64,000 nt of DNA. It comes from Casuarina equisetifolia. Its lineage: Eukaryota; Streptophyta; Magnoliopsida; Fagales; Casuarinaceae. Below the pieces are notes generated by a model. The model did not search any database, was not told where the DNA came from, and saw nothing but the letters and a program-made list of their open reading frames with translations. Below, piece after piece: positions 12,286 to 23,600 of the stretch. The position numbers and the translations under genes were made by a program. Location: contig CM052362.1 of the NCBI GenBank assembly GCA_028551475.1, positions 9,547,354 to 9,611,353 of the forward strand, given 5' to 3'. Numbering within the stretch: the stretch's first letter is position 1; the number at the start of each line of letters is the position of its first letter.

Positions 12286-13968
12286 TGATAACTCTATATT
12301 TTATAGAGTTATTAGTAGTATTTTAGGTAATATTTAATATAGTTTTTATTAAATTATAGTTGTATTTAATTGTATTCATGTATATTTTGTAATTTTATGC
12401 AGCAAACTCAAAATAGGTGAAAAATAAGAAAAATGAAGCAAAAGATAAAGAGAAAAGAGTAGAAAAGAAAACAAGCAAAGTGTATGCACACGTGAGGAAA
12501 GAGAAAGGGACAAAAAGAACCAAACCGGGTGAATTATGAAAGAAAAAGACAAGGAAAAGAGAAGGAAACACATAAGACCAAAGGATTTTTATAGTGGGTT
12601 GTGAATATTTGACAAAAGATTATCGGGGAGTTGAGAGAAGAGAGAAAGAAACCGAGAAGGAGTCAGAGTCTTGATTAGAACCAGAAAGGCGTTGCCAGAC
12701 AAAAAGAGACTGCGTGCGACAGTGCGGGTCTCAAAGAAGAGCATGACGGAAGTGTGAATGCCAACCGTCCATCCATCATTTTCTCCAACGACAACCCATT
12801 TCCAGCCATATTTTCTTCATTTTCGGCCACCTTTAGGTGATCTTTGGCAAGGAGAGAGCAAATCCACAGTCCTAGAGTGATTTATGGTCTTTCTGTACCA
12901 GTTTCGCGATGGTTTACGGCAGTTTCTGGCGAAGAAGTGTGAACGCCAACTTTGTCCATTCCGCTATATCTACACGTTTTTGTGGCAGATTTATGCAATA
13001 TTTTTATAAATCTGCAACCTAGGTGTACCGATCTATGTTTTTGGAAGTTTTTGTGAAGACTAGTGGTGGCATGTGTCAACGGTGCGTGGTAGCACGTGCA
13101 AAAGCGCGTGATGGAGCGTGTCAGCTCGTTTTCTTCCCATTTTCCAGACCGCTTCATTTCCTCCCCCTGATGTGCAGATTTGTGCAACCTTTTTATGATT
13201 TGAAGACATTTTTGGTGATAGCCTAATGTTTTTAATTTACTAAATGTGTTGTTTAATTTCCTGTACTGATTTAGTTTTTGTAAATACTATGTTTTAGTCT
13301 ATTATGTTAGAACTATGATGTAACTTAATTATAAGGTAGAAATGTTATGATTATTTATGCTTTGGGAGATATTTTATGAATGTGAAGTTGCATATTACGA
13401 AGTTTAATGCATTTAAGTGATTGGCTACCACTTAGATGATCTAATTTGCATATTTGAGTTCGAACGACAATGATATGCAGTTGCTTCATGTAATATGCAA
13501 CCATAGATTAATATGGATAGAACTATACCATATGATTTGTGTGGTTTTAGGTGCAAATTAAAATATTCACATATCTTAATACACTTAGTATATTTAATTC
13601 ATATATAGACTCATAGTGAATTAATTAGTTAAGTAGGTTCGCTATACCTAGACATAGGATAGTGAATAAGTTAGGAGATTCCGCCATCACATGAGTAGAA
13701 TTAATCTCGCTAGCATGGATAATCAACATTTGTATCTAGTAATTAGGTGAAATCGGACGCTCTAGTATATTTCGTTAATCAAGTTTAGATTAAATTTAGT
13801 TATTCAATTCATGTTCCATCATTTATGTTAGCTAGATAAACTTTAGGAACTATTCACCTTTAGTACTTAATTAATTTAGTAAACACCAGTCTTCATAGGA
13901 CGATACTCATACTTATCATTAAATTACTTGTTCGGCATGTACACTTGCATGTAGAATTTCACCGAACA
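12286..13968 (-). repeat. Solo LTR of family X nested in the 3' LTR
   Basis: On the minus strand it starts TGTTCGGTGAA and ends TAGAGTTATCA. An exact 5-bp duplication, tggac, lies at 12281-12285 and 13969-13973. The first 400-odd bases match the copy at 4398-5694, including 'GATGGCGGAA' and 'CCTATGTCTAGG'. The 3' half is longer and purine/pyrimidine-biased, so the two copies are diverged members. The insertion site and orientation differ from copy 1, so these are two separate events. Confidence 0.85.
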
Positions 13969-15137
13969 TGGACTATGGCTAGACCGATTATGTATCGAAC
14001 TATGGCTGGACCAATTATCTATTGGACTATTGTTAGACCAACTATCTATTAGATCATTGCTGGACTGATTAACTACTGGACCCATATAAAGCAGGCCCGT
14101 GAAGTTCAGGCCCGCAGAGCTCAGCTTGAGCACATTTCACTTAAGTGAAACTTAGTCGTTTCACTTTGATAAGAGACTAAGCTCTTATGTCGAATAGAAC
14201 AAAGCCCTAAGCCGCATATTTAATCAAAGCCATCCTCCTCTTTCTCTCTCGACTGCTAACTCTCTAACATGAAGAAGAACAAAGTGATGGATGTGTCAGA
14301 ATAGTTCTCTACTGTGATAATCATCATCTTTGTAGTTGTATCATGTTGCTTTTATCAAGTCTCAACGGTAGAATATCAAACATGTATGAACCAAAACCAT
14401 AAAGTGTTCAAGATTTGATAATCTCCTATATAATGAGCTTCGGGTGAATGTTTGGATGTTGTTGAATGCTAGACTACTGATTTAATTAAAAGAGATTGAA
14501 GCTTTGAATCATTTACTCATACTACCGTGTTTTTCAATCCTTGGAGAAAGAAAGAATCTTCGATGATATTCCTTCAAATTTATTATCTTGTGAATATCTA
14601 CTACTAGATTAATCTCTATATGTGCTAGATTACTTCAAAACATTATTTCCACATAAAGATCTTTGTAAATTCGAAACCCTAGCTTTGTGAAATTTGGGGA
14701 TTTCATGATTAGAGCTTGAATTGATTTTATATATGTTCAATTAGCTCTCTAATAAGCTTAATTCCTCGCTTATATTATATATTTGAGGATTAGCTTGATG
14801 TACTAAGGTTTGATTAACCTAAGCTTTGTAATCGAGTATCAAATAACTCCTTGTTGAGGAGTTGTGAAGTGTAGGAGAAGAATTCTCCTAACTTGAAGTA
14901 AAGTAGACTTTAACTTGGTTTAAGTTGAAGGAGAAGAGGGTGGAAGTAGGTAAAAAGTGCCGAACCACTGTGTAATTCTTTAAGCCTACTTATCTTGTTT
15001 TATTTCTTGATTATGTGCTATGATATTACTGTGTTAATTAACAACCTTGAATAAATAGAAAAAGGACTTGAAAATATAAGATAAAACCTAAGTATCTAAT
15101 TCAACCCCCCCTTCTTGGATATCCATAAAACCTTACA

Positions 15138-15850
15138 AGTTGGTGTGGATTATTTTGCCAGCATAAGGTGGGCCTCTTGGGTAAGAAGCAAACCTTTCAA
15201 GTCTTCTTAACTAAGGGCAATGGTGTGGTATGAACAACAATCATCATTGCAAGTGACAGATATGGCATTTCGAGGCCACAGAAGATATGGATCAAATACT
15301 CATTACTTGACACTAGCTTACCAATAATGTGAAATTGGTTAGTGATAGCGTCAAATAGTAGAGGAATTTGGTCGTCATGTAATAACCTTAGTTTATAGTT
15401 GTAAGTGCAAGTAGAGGGCAAAGGCCCTGGTGGTCCTATAAGCTTGGAACTCTAGCAAAGACTCTTTATATTTCTATCAATGTCTTGCAATTGGACATGA
15501 CTATCATGATAGGGTCAAAATTGGTGTTCAAAATCCAACTTATAATGGTTTGATCCCCAAACATGATAATCTTAATAAGTAGGATTTGCTACATAAACGA
15601 TTAAGCCTTCTTCATTTATATTAGTGAAGAACTCCAATGGATAAGGGAAAAAGTCGTTAAGCAAACTCAACAAACTGCTAGCTCGAAGATAAGGTTTAAT
15701 CCAAGCTTTCTAGACTATGAAGTTATTGCCTTCCTAATGAACACCTACTACTAGAATCATGGGATGAACGAGGTTCAATGGAGGTAAGCATAAGTGGTAG
15801 TGTGAATATGAGAGGAATTAAAGGCCATCTGCAAAAAGGATTAGGTAATT
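15138..15850 (-). mobile_element. Old copia fragment: gag region, other half of the split element
   Basis: The minus-strand frame at 15197-15421 reads as a copia gag middle, with 'DAITNQFHIIGKLVSSNEYL' followed by 'IFCGLEMPY', matching the family pattern of a loop, 'vs..dyl..il.GLp.eY'. Upstream sequence up to about 15850 is degenerate. The following part of this element lies at 3080-3743. Confidence 0.6.
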
Positions 15851-15870
15851 GAATAGGGCTTTCATCATTT

Positions 15871-18110
15871 TTTTTTTAATTTAACAAGGCTAGTACCTTG
15901 AAATTTATTTATAGAAAATAGTTTCATATAAAATAAAAAGGGAAGGCTTAAGCCTAACCTTACATGTCCCATCTAAAGGCTAAATATTATATCCATGTTC
16001 CTAATAAGAGGATAGACATCACACATGTAGAATCAACAATTAAGTTATAGCATTGTAAGATTTGATAACATTGTTTGTATTAGATTCCTATGAAGAATCT
16101 AAAAAAGAGGTTAAAAAGTTAAGAATTCCATCCTTTTGTCCCATCACTTTTCATCCAACTTATTAGCTCTTGCATCCTTTTTCAAATTATATGATACTAA
16201 ATGTGCGAACCAATACAAAATGGGTGTCTTCATCACCAAAGTGCTTCTCTTATGGCTTTGGCGTCCTTTTGTTTCTAGGTTACTTTTTGGTCTTTTGCTT
16301 TAACAATTCTACTTAACCTTTGTTAAAAGTTCCATCCTATTTGTGAATCATCTCCTTGGCATGCTTTAACTCTTTTCCTTGTGCTAATAACTTTGCATGT
16401 TGCTTGGTCAAGACCATTGTCATGGTTGATGAAAATTCAAAGGGAGGAATAGCCTTATGTTCTAATGTTTTAGGAAAATTACTATCATTATAAATAAAAC
16501 TACAACTATTATTTTTTACTCCAAAGTGATTACAATCACACAACAAAATCTTTCATGACTTCAGCCTCACATATTGCAGGTACTTAAGACCCATTGGCCT
16601 CCACCTTTTTGCACTCCGCAACCACACAATCTCATAACTCCTCTTGCAGTCCAATCAAGCACATTGATTATTTTCTAGAACTCTAGCCAAACTCTTTCTG
16701 GAAGTCTTCCCACCCCTTTAGTGCTACTTGTGCCATCGCATCCAAGAAATAAGGAACCATCTCCCTTGCATTAACACAAATACTTTCTTACAACTTTTGC
16801 ATCAAAGCATTCATCAAATAGGCTTGCTAATTTTTGTTGAGTTCTTCCTAGGCCTTTGCACATGCCTTGATCTCTATAGGCTTAATCATTGATTGTTTAC
16901 CTTTATTCCTCATCCTAACCTCTTATGCTTCATTATTATCCTTTGAATGATTAGGACTAGCCTCATTTTCCATTGGTGTAAGGATGGCAAAAACATTCTT
17001 CTTTACAACTAATAGGGATAATCCAAAAATCATTGCATCTCCATCCTCATCTATGTAAAGGATATTAGCATTGCTTAGCCAATTAACTCAATGGTGAGTT
17101 AGCAGGGGCCCTAACCATAAGGTTTAGAGTTCGACACCCTGTGTGCATGAGTTGGGTGCATATGTTGTAATATTAAAAAGAAAAAATTAAAAAAAAAGTA
17201 AAGGATATTAGCTTCCTTGTCTTGAAGGGTTTCTTCATTCCATTTAGTCCCTACAAGTTTAATTAAAGGAAAGCCAGAAACTACCTAAGTCATTAAGGCC
17301 ACTAATGATGTTTCATTGCTCTTTTCCTCCATTCCTTGGATTTCTTAAACACTTGAGCTTGTTTGCTTTTCTTTTTCTACTTCTCTTACCTATTTGATTC
17401 CTCCTACAAATAGGCACATCATGTCCTTGTGTATGGCATAAAAAGCAATAGCCAATATTGAGTTTGTAGACAATTTTCTACCACTTTTTACCTTTAGATT
17501 TATTTATATGAACTTTAGCAAGCAAGAGATTGGATAAATCCATCTTGTCACATATACAAGCAAACAAAGAGTTTTCCAACAACAAGGTGTGTGCATCTAT
17601 GGTTAAGTATTGACCTAAAAAATCATCTATGCCTTGCAAGGTTGTTGGAGTATAAAAAGGTAGATGCAAACCTAGTAGTCTTAGCCATAAGGTTGCCTTC
17701 TTGGAATGTTTGTGTTTGTTCAACTCCCTAAACCACCGAGTGAGAATAAGTTGATACTTCTTAAACATCCTAGACTTATGTGACTAGGCCTTAATAAGAT
17801 CTTCCTTTGAAAATAGATGGATTCATATGCCCTATGGGTCCACAAGCCTGACTATCGTAGGTTAACCTAAACCTCATAAGGAGTTCGCATGCTACCAACA
17901 AGCTTCCATTAAAAGGCAAATAAATTTGAAGTTTGCTATGATAATGAACTAGTGGAACTCTATAGCTTTGCAATATTAGTCAAGGGAGATGCACATTATG
18001 TTTGGGCCATAATGTGATCCAATGGGTCTAAGAAGCCAAACTTGAAGGGCACCCTAGAGATTCTTTAAGAATTTTGATACCGCCCAAACATGTAATTACT
18101 AAGACATTCA
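15871..18110 (-). mobile_element. Degenerate LINE with DUF4283 domain and oligo-A tail
   Basis: The minus-strand frame at 17478-17768 reads as a DUF4283 domain ('LWLRLLGLHLPFYTPTTLQG', then 'FLGQYLTIDAHT'), continued by a zinc knuckle 'CFLCHTQGHDVPIC' near 17410-17450. The low-coordinate end has an oligo-T run at about 15871 next to 'CAAGGCTAGTACCTTG', consistent with a LINE 3' tail. At about 2.2 kb it is far too short for a whole LINE, so most of ORF2 is missing. A SINE lies inside it at 17070. Whether 15871 and 18110 belong to one insertion is inferred. Confidence 0.5.
17070..17197 (+). mobile_element. tRNA-derived SINE
   Basis: About 128 bp with a box A-like 'TTAGCCAATTAACTCAATGG', a box B-like 'AGAGTTCGACACC' and an A-rich tail. 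It is flanked by a perfect 15-bp direct repeat, GTAAAGGATATTAGC, at 17055-17069 and 17198-17212. Box A, box B, tail and target duplication together are diagnostic of a SINE moved by LINE machinery. Confidence 0.85.
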
Positions 18111-18119
18111 ACATATGGG

Positions 18120-19560
18120 TTAGGCAGTTAGTGTGAGCTGGCATAGTTGTCTCGCATCAAAATGCCTATGGAAGTGTCTCCATTGTTAGAGTGCTACCAT
18201 TGCAATTAGCAATCTCACAGATTCCAAGCTCGTTATAAGAGCAAATTTTTCTTTAAAGTCTAGTCATAGTATTTGAAAGTGCACTTTGACTACTAATCTA
18301 GCTATGCATTTTTAGATATTGTTACCAACATTTGCTTTCACCCTATAGATGCACTCAACACCTATAACTTCCTTATCTTAAAGCATGTCTAATAATTCCC
18401 ATGTTCCATCTTTTTTTCTATGTTTGTATCTTCTTCTTTATTACTTGAATTACACATTTTAAGTTGCTACCTTTTCATATGTCTTTCTTCATACATCACA
18501 AAGTTACAAGCTATCAAGGATTTCAACTTTACAAGGGTAGAAAAGGATGTTTTGGGTGTTGATTTTAGATGTGTATAACTAGGTGAAGTTGGCATAAATT
18601 CTAAATTCGAGGCCTCACCTTCTTGTACTTCTTTCGTAGTATTTTCTTTTCTTTCAATTGACACATTTAGGGTTGTAGCTTGTTCTTTGGCTTCTTCCTA
18701 ATTCCATATGATCCCCTTTTCTACCTATACATATTTACTGCTCATCAGCCTATTTTATTTTAAAGTGAATATCCTATAACCCTCTCATGCTAAGTTGTAT
18801 ACTAAAAAAAAAAAAAAAAATCCCCTAAACAGCCTTTTTTTCTTCCAACTCCTTTCAATTTTGTATCTAGAATATGAATAAAGCATGGAATTCTAATACT
18901 CTTAAATGCTTAACAAATGGTTTTTTATTACTCTGTACCCTAATAAGTATTTTTCTTATGACAACTCTTGTAGGACTTTTATTCAATAGATACATAATAG
19001 TGTTAATAGCTTCATAATTTTCTTAAAATTATTTTCTCTTTTAACATACTTCTAGCCATTTTCATCATTGTTCTATTTTTTTTTCTTTTGGTCACTCTAA
19101 TTTATTCTAGTGAATATATTACTAATAACTAATATTTAATTCCCTTTGCTTCATTTATGGGCTTAAACTCCCTAGAGCATTTTTTTTCCCCTTGATCATT
19201 CCTAAGTGTTTTTATCTTCTGACCACTCTCAATTTTTGCCATACTCCTTAAACTTTCTAAATGTGTGTCAACTTTAGATTTTTCTTTCAAGAAATAAACC
19301 AACATATATGAATGGAATGAAATATCACTAGGAGCATGCACAGGGCCACAAACGTCAATTTGAATTAATTCCAAGGTTTTTCTAGCCCTAGCCAAGGGAA
19401 TGCTTTCCTATGTTATTTAACGGTAGGAGCATAACCATTTTTTATCATGAAGGGAGGAAGTTACTAAACCACGTATGCTTTTCACAATAATTTTCTAACA
19501 TGATAATCTTCACACGTATTGTTTAGATTATGCACTTCTTGGTAAAATTAACAGAATAAA
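18120..19560 (-). mobile_element. Degenerate copia integrase to RT fragment
   Basis: Minus-strand frames give copia integrase at 19129-19395 ('LELIQIDVCGP', 'IKTLRNDQGE'), then 'NRTMMKMARSML' (near 19040-19080), the linker before RT (18467-18664) and a broken start of RT with 'FAPITSLESVRLLIAM' near 18190-18240. It ends abruptly at about 18110, where LINE sequence begins. Many stops and frameshifts are present. Confidence 0.65.
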
Positions 19561-20119
19561 ACCATAGTTTTTGCCATATATTGAAAGTTAACGCGATATA
19601 ATATTTCGATTTCAACCAATCACCTCCTGGTTCCAGATTTCTCATATTTGCCAACTTTCAGTTGGTATTCGAGTGGCTTAACTTGTGAACAGCTCATTTG
19701 GTTAGTTAGATTGTCCTAACGTTTTAAAAACCGATCGTAGCCATAAGAGGAAGGCGACTCCTCCGTATGACAACCTTTGTTGGATAAAGCAAATATACAT
19801 ATTAAATAGTGCAGATAGAAGCATACCTAAATTCATCTAACGAAAAGGGTATTGCTTCTAATGGTAGACAACCATAAACCCTAACTTAGACGGCGAAAAT
19901 GGTGTTAAATCTATTTAGTCTACAAGTTAATATGATAAAATTTAGTTTGAAGTATAGTGGGTGGAAAAGGTCATAAATACCATTTGAATAGGGAATTGAA
20001 GCATGTAATTTAAAGGATATCCCTCGGTTTTTCCACCAAAATGGTCTTGGACATTATACAAGTTGTAACATATTTTATGCTATAAGCTGAACCTTGGAGA
20101 AGAATATGTTAAGGTGTTT
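19561..20119. other. Intergenic DNA, no gene seen
   Basis: No domain-like frame and no transposon protein is visible here. It separates the transposon nest from the PABN gene. Confidence 0.5.
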
Positions 20120-20224
20120 TTTTTTTTTTAATTTTTCATTTTTTACAACTCACGTAGTCAAATTCATGTATGTGGGTATTGATCCTCAAACTTTACAGTG
20201 AATATATCACCTTAACAGCTAGGC
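20120..20224 (-). mobile_element. Short SINE upstream of PABN
   Basis: On the minus strand: box A-like 'TAGCCTAGCTGTTAAGG', box B-like 'TTTGAGGATCAATACCC', then an A-rich tail. It is flanked by the direct repeat TAAGGTGTTT at 20110-20119 and 20225-20234. About 105 bp. It lies roughly 410 bp before the PABN start codon. Confidence 0.75.
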
Positions 20225-20635
20225 TAAGGTGTTTACAATAGAGAAAAAGCAAGTGTTCTCTAAAGTTTACAAATTCATAATCTTTTTTAGGTGTCTGAAA
20301 ATAAAGGTTTAGTCCTAAATGGAGACGTAAAAAGTGGCATTATTTACTTCGAGATCCAAGAATTTCCTCCAAAAGCAAAGAGGAACTTAGAAAAGCTAAA
20401 AACCTTCATTAATATGAACATACTTCCTATTAGAGGACTCAAGCAGCGACTGGCCGAATGGTACATGAACTCTAATTTTTTTAATTTATGCCGACGTGTT
20501 AGGGCCCCAACTGTAGGAATCAGGATTACGAGAACCGGAGGGAAACCTTAACGAGAAGTGGTGGCGCTCTCCGCTGTCTGCGACTTCTTTTAGTTACAGA
20601 AACGCACGCGTTGGGAGCGAGTGACTGAGAGAGAG

Positions 20636-23600
20636 ATGGAGCACGAAGACATGGACATGGCCGTTGCAGACGATGCAACCAACAACAACGAAGCCGTATG
20701 GGCATCCGTTATTTTCAATGGATTTTAATTTGAGTTTCCTTAACAGCTTAATCGAAGACGGGAAACCCTAAGTGGAAAATAATAATAATTCTTTCAGGAA
20801 CTTGACGAGGCAGCTGCTCTGAGAGAGATGCAGGCCAAGGTCGAAATGCAAATGGGTTCTGCGCAAGGTTTTCTACTGCTCTGTTTCTATTTTTCAAAAG
20901 TTCATTTTTCAATTTTGTTTCTATTGCTTTGGGGGTTTCTTTATTTTTATTTTTTTTAGGTATCGCTTCGGCTTTTAATAGTGGTTTATAGGCTCTCAAT
21001 TGGTGTATTAGTTCCAATCTGGTCACTTGGGTCTGTAGGTCATGGTTGACACTTGTGTATCCAGTTTTAGTGATCAAGTTTCTATTTTGAATCTGCATGT
21101 AAAATTAGAAAAGGAAAACCCCCTAGACGACAATGTACTTTTACTATGTCGTTCTTTGGTTCTTCGGTCCCAAGAAAAAGGTTATTAAGGACTCTCGACT
21201 TGCATTATTATAATTCTTGATTATCCAATACAAAATGAAATAAAATGACAAGCAAAACGTCCAAGCCCAAGTCTAATTTGAATTGTTGAAGATGTTATGG
21301 TATTAGAATTTGACTTGGTGCTTGAATCAGATGGAGGATAAGCTAAGAATTGTATTTATCTTTGATGTTCCTTGTTATTACCCGACTAATAATGTTAGTT
21401 TCGACAATTATGACTTATTCCTTCATAAATTTGTGTTACTTATTTATTTATTTTTTGTTTGTTGTGCTACTAGTTTCTGCTAGTACAGCTGCGGCACAGG
21501 CAAATAGAGAGGAAGTGGATTCTCGATCAATCTTTGTTGGCAATGTGAGGCCTCCTTTTATAATTTAATTTTGTTGTGTTTCTTTGTAGAATTGAAGAAT
21601 CTTTCAAGTAGCATGTAAAGTTTCTCAGAGGGCAACACGTAGTTTTTTTTTTTTTTTTTTGGAGAATTTGAGTTAAAAGGAAGAAAAAAAAAAAAGAGGG
21701 AATTATGTCAAAAAGAGAGTTTCCCTCTGGAACCAAGATTCAACCTTTTCCAAAGTCTTAGGTAGGTAATACTTAAGCCTGCTAGTGTTAATTCTCGAAC
21801 AATGGATGCAGCTAGGTTGTCCCCAATTACGCTAGTGCAGCTAGATCACAAGTATGGGGTGCTGTCAAAATGTGTTTTTTCTTCTTCATTAGTGTTCAAC
21901 ATTCATAACAAAGAATAAGCACCTATTTGGTTATGTCTTCAGGGAACAGGCGTCAAAAATTGGTTAATAAGCACCAGGTGAAATAGCATTTCAAGCCCTT
22001 TAGGAAGTGAACAGGGCATGGGTCTTGGGTTGGAAGGTGCGTTTGGTACCTTTCTAAATCACCAATAAGGAAAAATGAATGAATAAAAATAAAAAGAAAA
22101 TTTGTTGTTTCGATGAAAGAATAGCACTATGTGTTAATCTATGCAATGCTGGCTTTAATTTACATTTTGACAAGCGGTAGCTTTCCTTCCATTTTCCCAC
22201 TCTTAAACCAAACAATGGTGGGAAAGGTCATGTCCCTCTTCGGCTCCCTCTTTCTAGCCTCCTCTGTCCCATCTTTCCTAATCTAAGATTGTATACTGTT
22301 CTCCTTAAAGGCAACCAAATAGAAGTCATATAGGATCTAAGCACTGAAATTAGTATTTGAAAAAGTTTCAACAAATTCATGGATTAGCAAGTTTGTCAAT
22401 GGTTTTAGATGTCTAAACAGCAGCTTTAGTTCTTTTTTACAATGCTGTGTTCCAGTAATCATGCCATTAGTTCACAAATTGTCCATTGATCTTTTTCCTC
22501 ACGATAGGACCCATGCATTAAATGTTAAGATTCTGGATGTTGTATAAAACAGTGGTAGCAGCTTTAAATGTTCTTTGCTTTGCTTTCTGCTTGGGCAAAT
22601 GCTTATTGGTTTTAGTTAATTATGCTTTTAACCTTTCTTCTGCCCCTTTCTTTTTCCAGCTCAGGTTACCCTTTCAAACAAATGGCTCTGAATTTTAAAC
22701 TTTGCGACAGTTCTATCTGGTTGCCAAGTGAATCATTAACTTGGTCTTATTTAACTGCTTCCTTGAAGAGTTCCCAAATCATAGTACCTTAGACCAGTAG
22801 TGGGCTTCATTAGATGTGCTTGATTGTTCATTCTCTTGTTGATAAATCTGAGTTGAGATTTGTGTGTGCTTGGGATTTTCTAAGCTTAAGAATCTTGCAT
22901 TGATCTTGTGTTTGACTATAATGGCAGGTCAGGCGTCACTCTTCAAGTTTTCTGATTAACTAACGGTGTGGTTGGAAGTATTTCTCATATGAAATAAAGC
23001 TGGCTAGGAAAAGAAAATAAAAAGAAAAAAAGAAAAAAGAAAAAAATTTAACAGAGAAAAAAGATTGGTCTTGGGGGAAAGGGAGGGCAGAGAGAGGGTT
23101 TTAGGAGTGCAGGAGAGAAAGAACAATGAAAGATTAAAATTTTGTGGAAAAAAGTTGGAAGCTTTGGAAAGTACAACTTGGGGAATGAGAGTGAAAAAAT
23201 AGAAGGAAAGAGAGAAAAAAGAAATAGTTGTAGTCAAAATCGCACCACTTGCCATTTTGGAGAAGGTGATAGAAAGAATAACGAGGCAATTGACTAGGAT
23301 TCATATCACTTTTGTTGGTATAAACTCCAGTTCTGGGGCTTGGATGGCAAGAGGAAGAGATGGTATTCGAGATTCCTAACCCAGAGACAGAAAAGTTTGA
23401 GAGGTGTAATATGGATTGAAGATTAAGGCTAGACTTGGGTATAGCTGTCTTACTGGTGAAGCTAGCTGCTGCTTTCGGTGACGATTATTGCTCAAGGAAT
23501 GTTTAGGTATTTTGCTTATCTATGGTGAGGGGTCATTGATCTCCCTTTTTCTTTTCAGATGGATTAAATAGGGATGTCTAGTGTCTTAACAATATTATTA

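Larger units (their letters stand above)
3744..15137 (+). mobile_element. SIRE/Maximus-like Ty1/copia retrotransposon with both LTRs
   Basis: A nearly full-length copia element. The 5' LTR is 3744-6568 and the 3' LTR 11946-15137; both begin TGTTGAAAATCATG and end CCTTACA. Without their nested insertions they are about 1523 and 1504 bp. A primer-binding site follows the 5' LTR and a purine-rich tract precedes the 3' LTR. Gene order gag-protease-integrase-RT-RNase H is that of copia. Long LTRs, two CCHC knuckles in gag and the 'SDEAIF..SKAYRVFNKRT' block suggest the SIRE/Maximus lineage. The flanking 5-mers (ggtta left, agttg right) do not match, so the target duplication has decayed or the ends are slightly off. 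Confidence 0.9.
11946..15137 (+). repeat. 3' LTR of the SIRE-like element (with nested solo LTR)
   Basis: Matches the 5' LTR from TGTTGAAAATCATG to CCTTACA, with scattered substitutions and small gaps that show considerable age. It is enlarged by a reverse-oriented solo LTR at 12286-13968. Beyond 15137 the minus-strand copia gag resumes. Confidence 0.9.

Noticed and set aside
12376..12573. Hydrophobic frame in solo LTR X copy 2
   Set aside because: Derived from an A/G-rich stretch; LTRs do not code here.
20291..20551. 86-codon plus-strand frame just upstream of PABN
   Set aside because: No recognisable motif and it sits in the PABN promoter or 5' UTR region; chance frame or remnant.
23004..23255. 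Hydrophobic minus-strand frame in PABN intron 3
   Set aside because: Translation of purine-rich low-complexity DNA (Phe/Ser/Leu runs), not a membrane protein gene.
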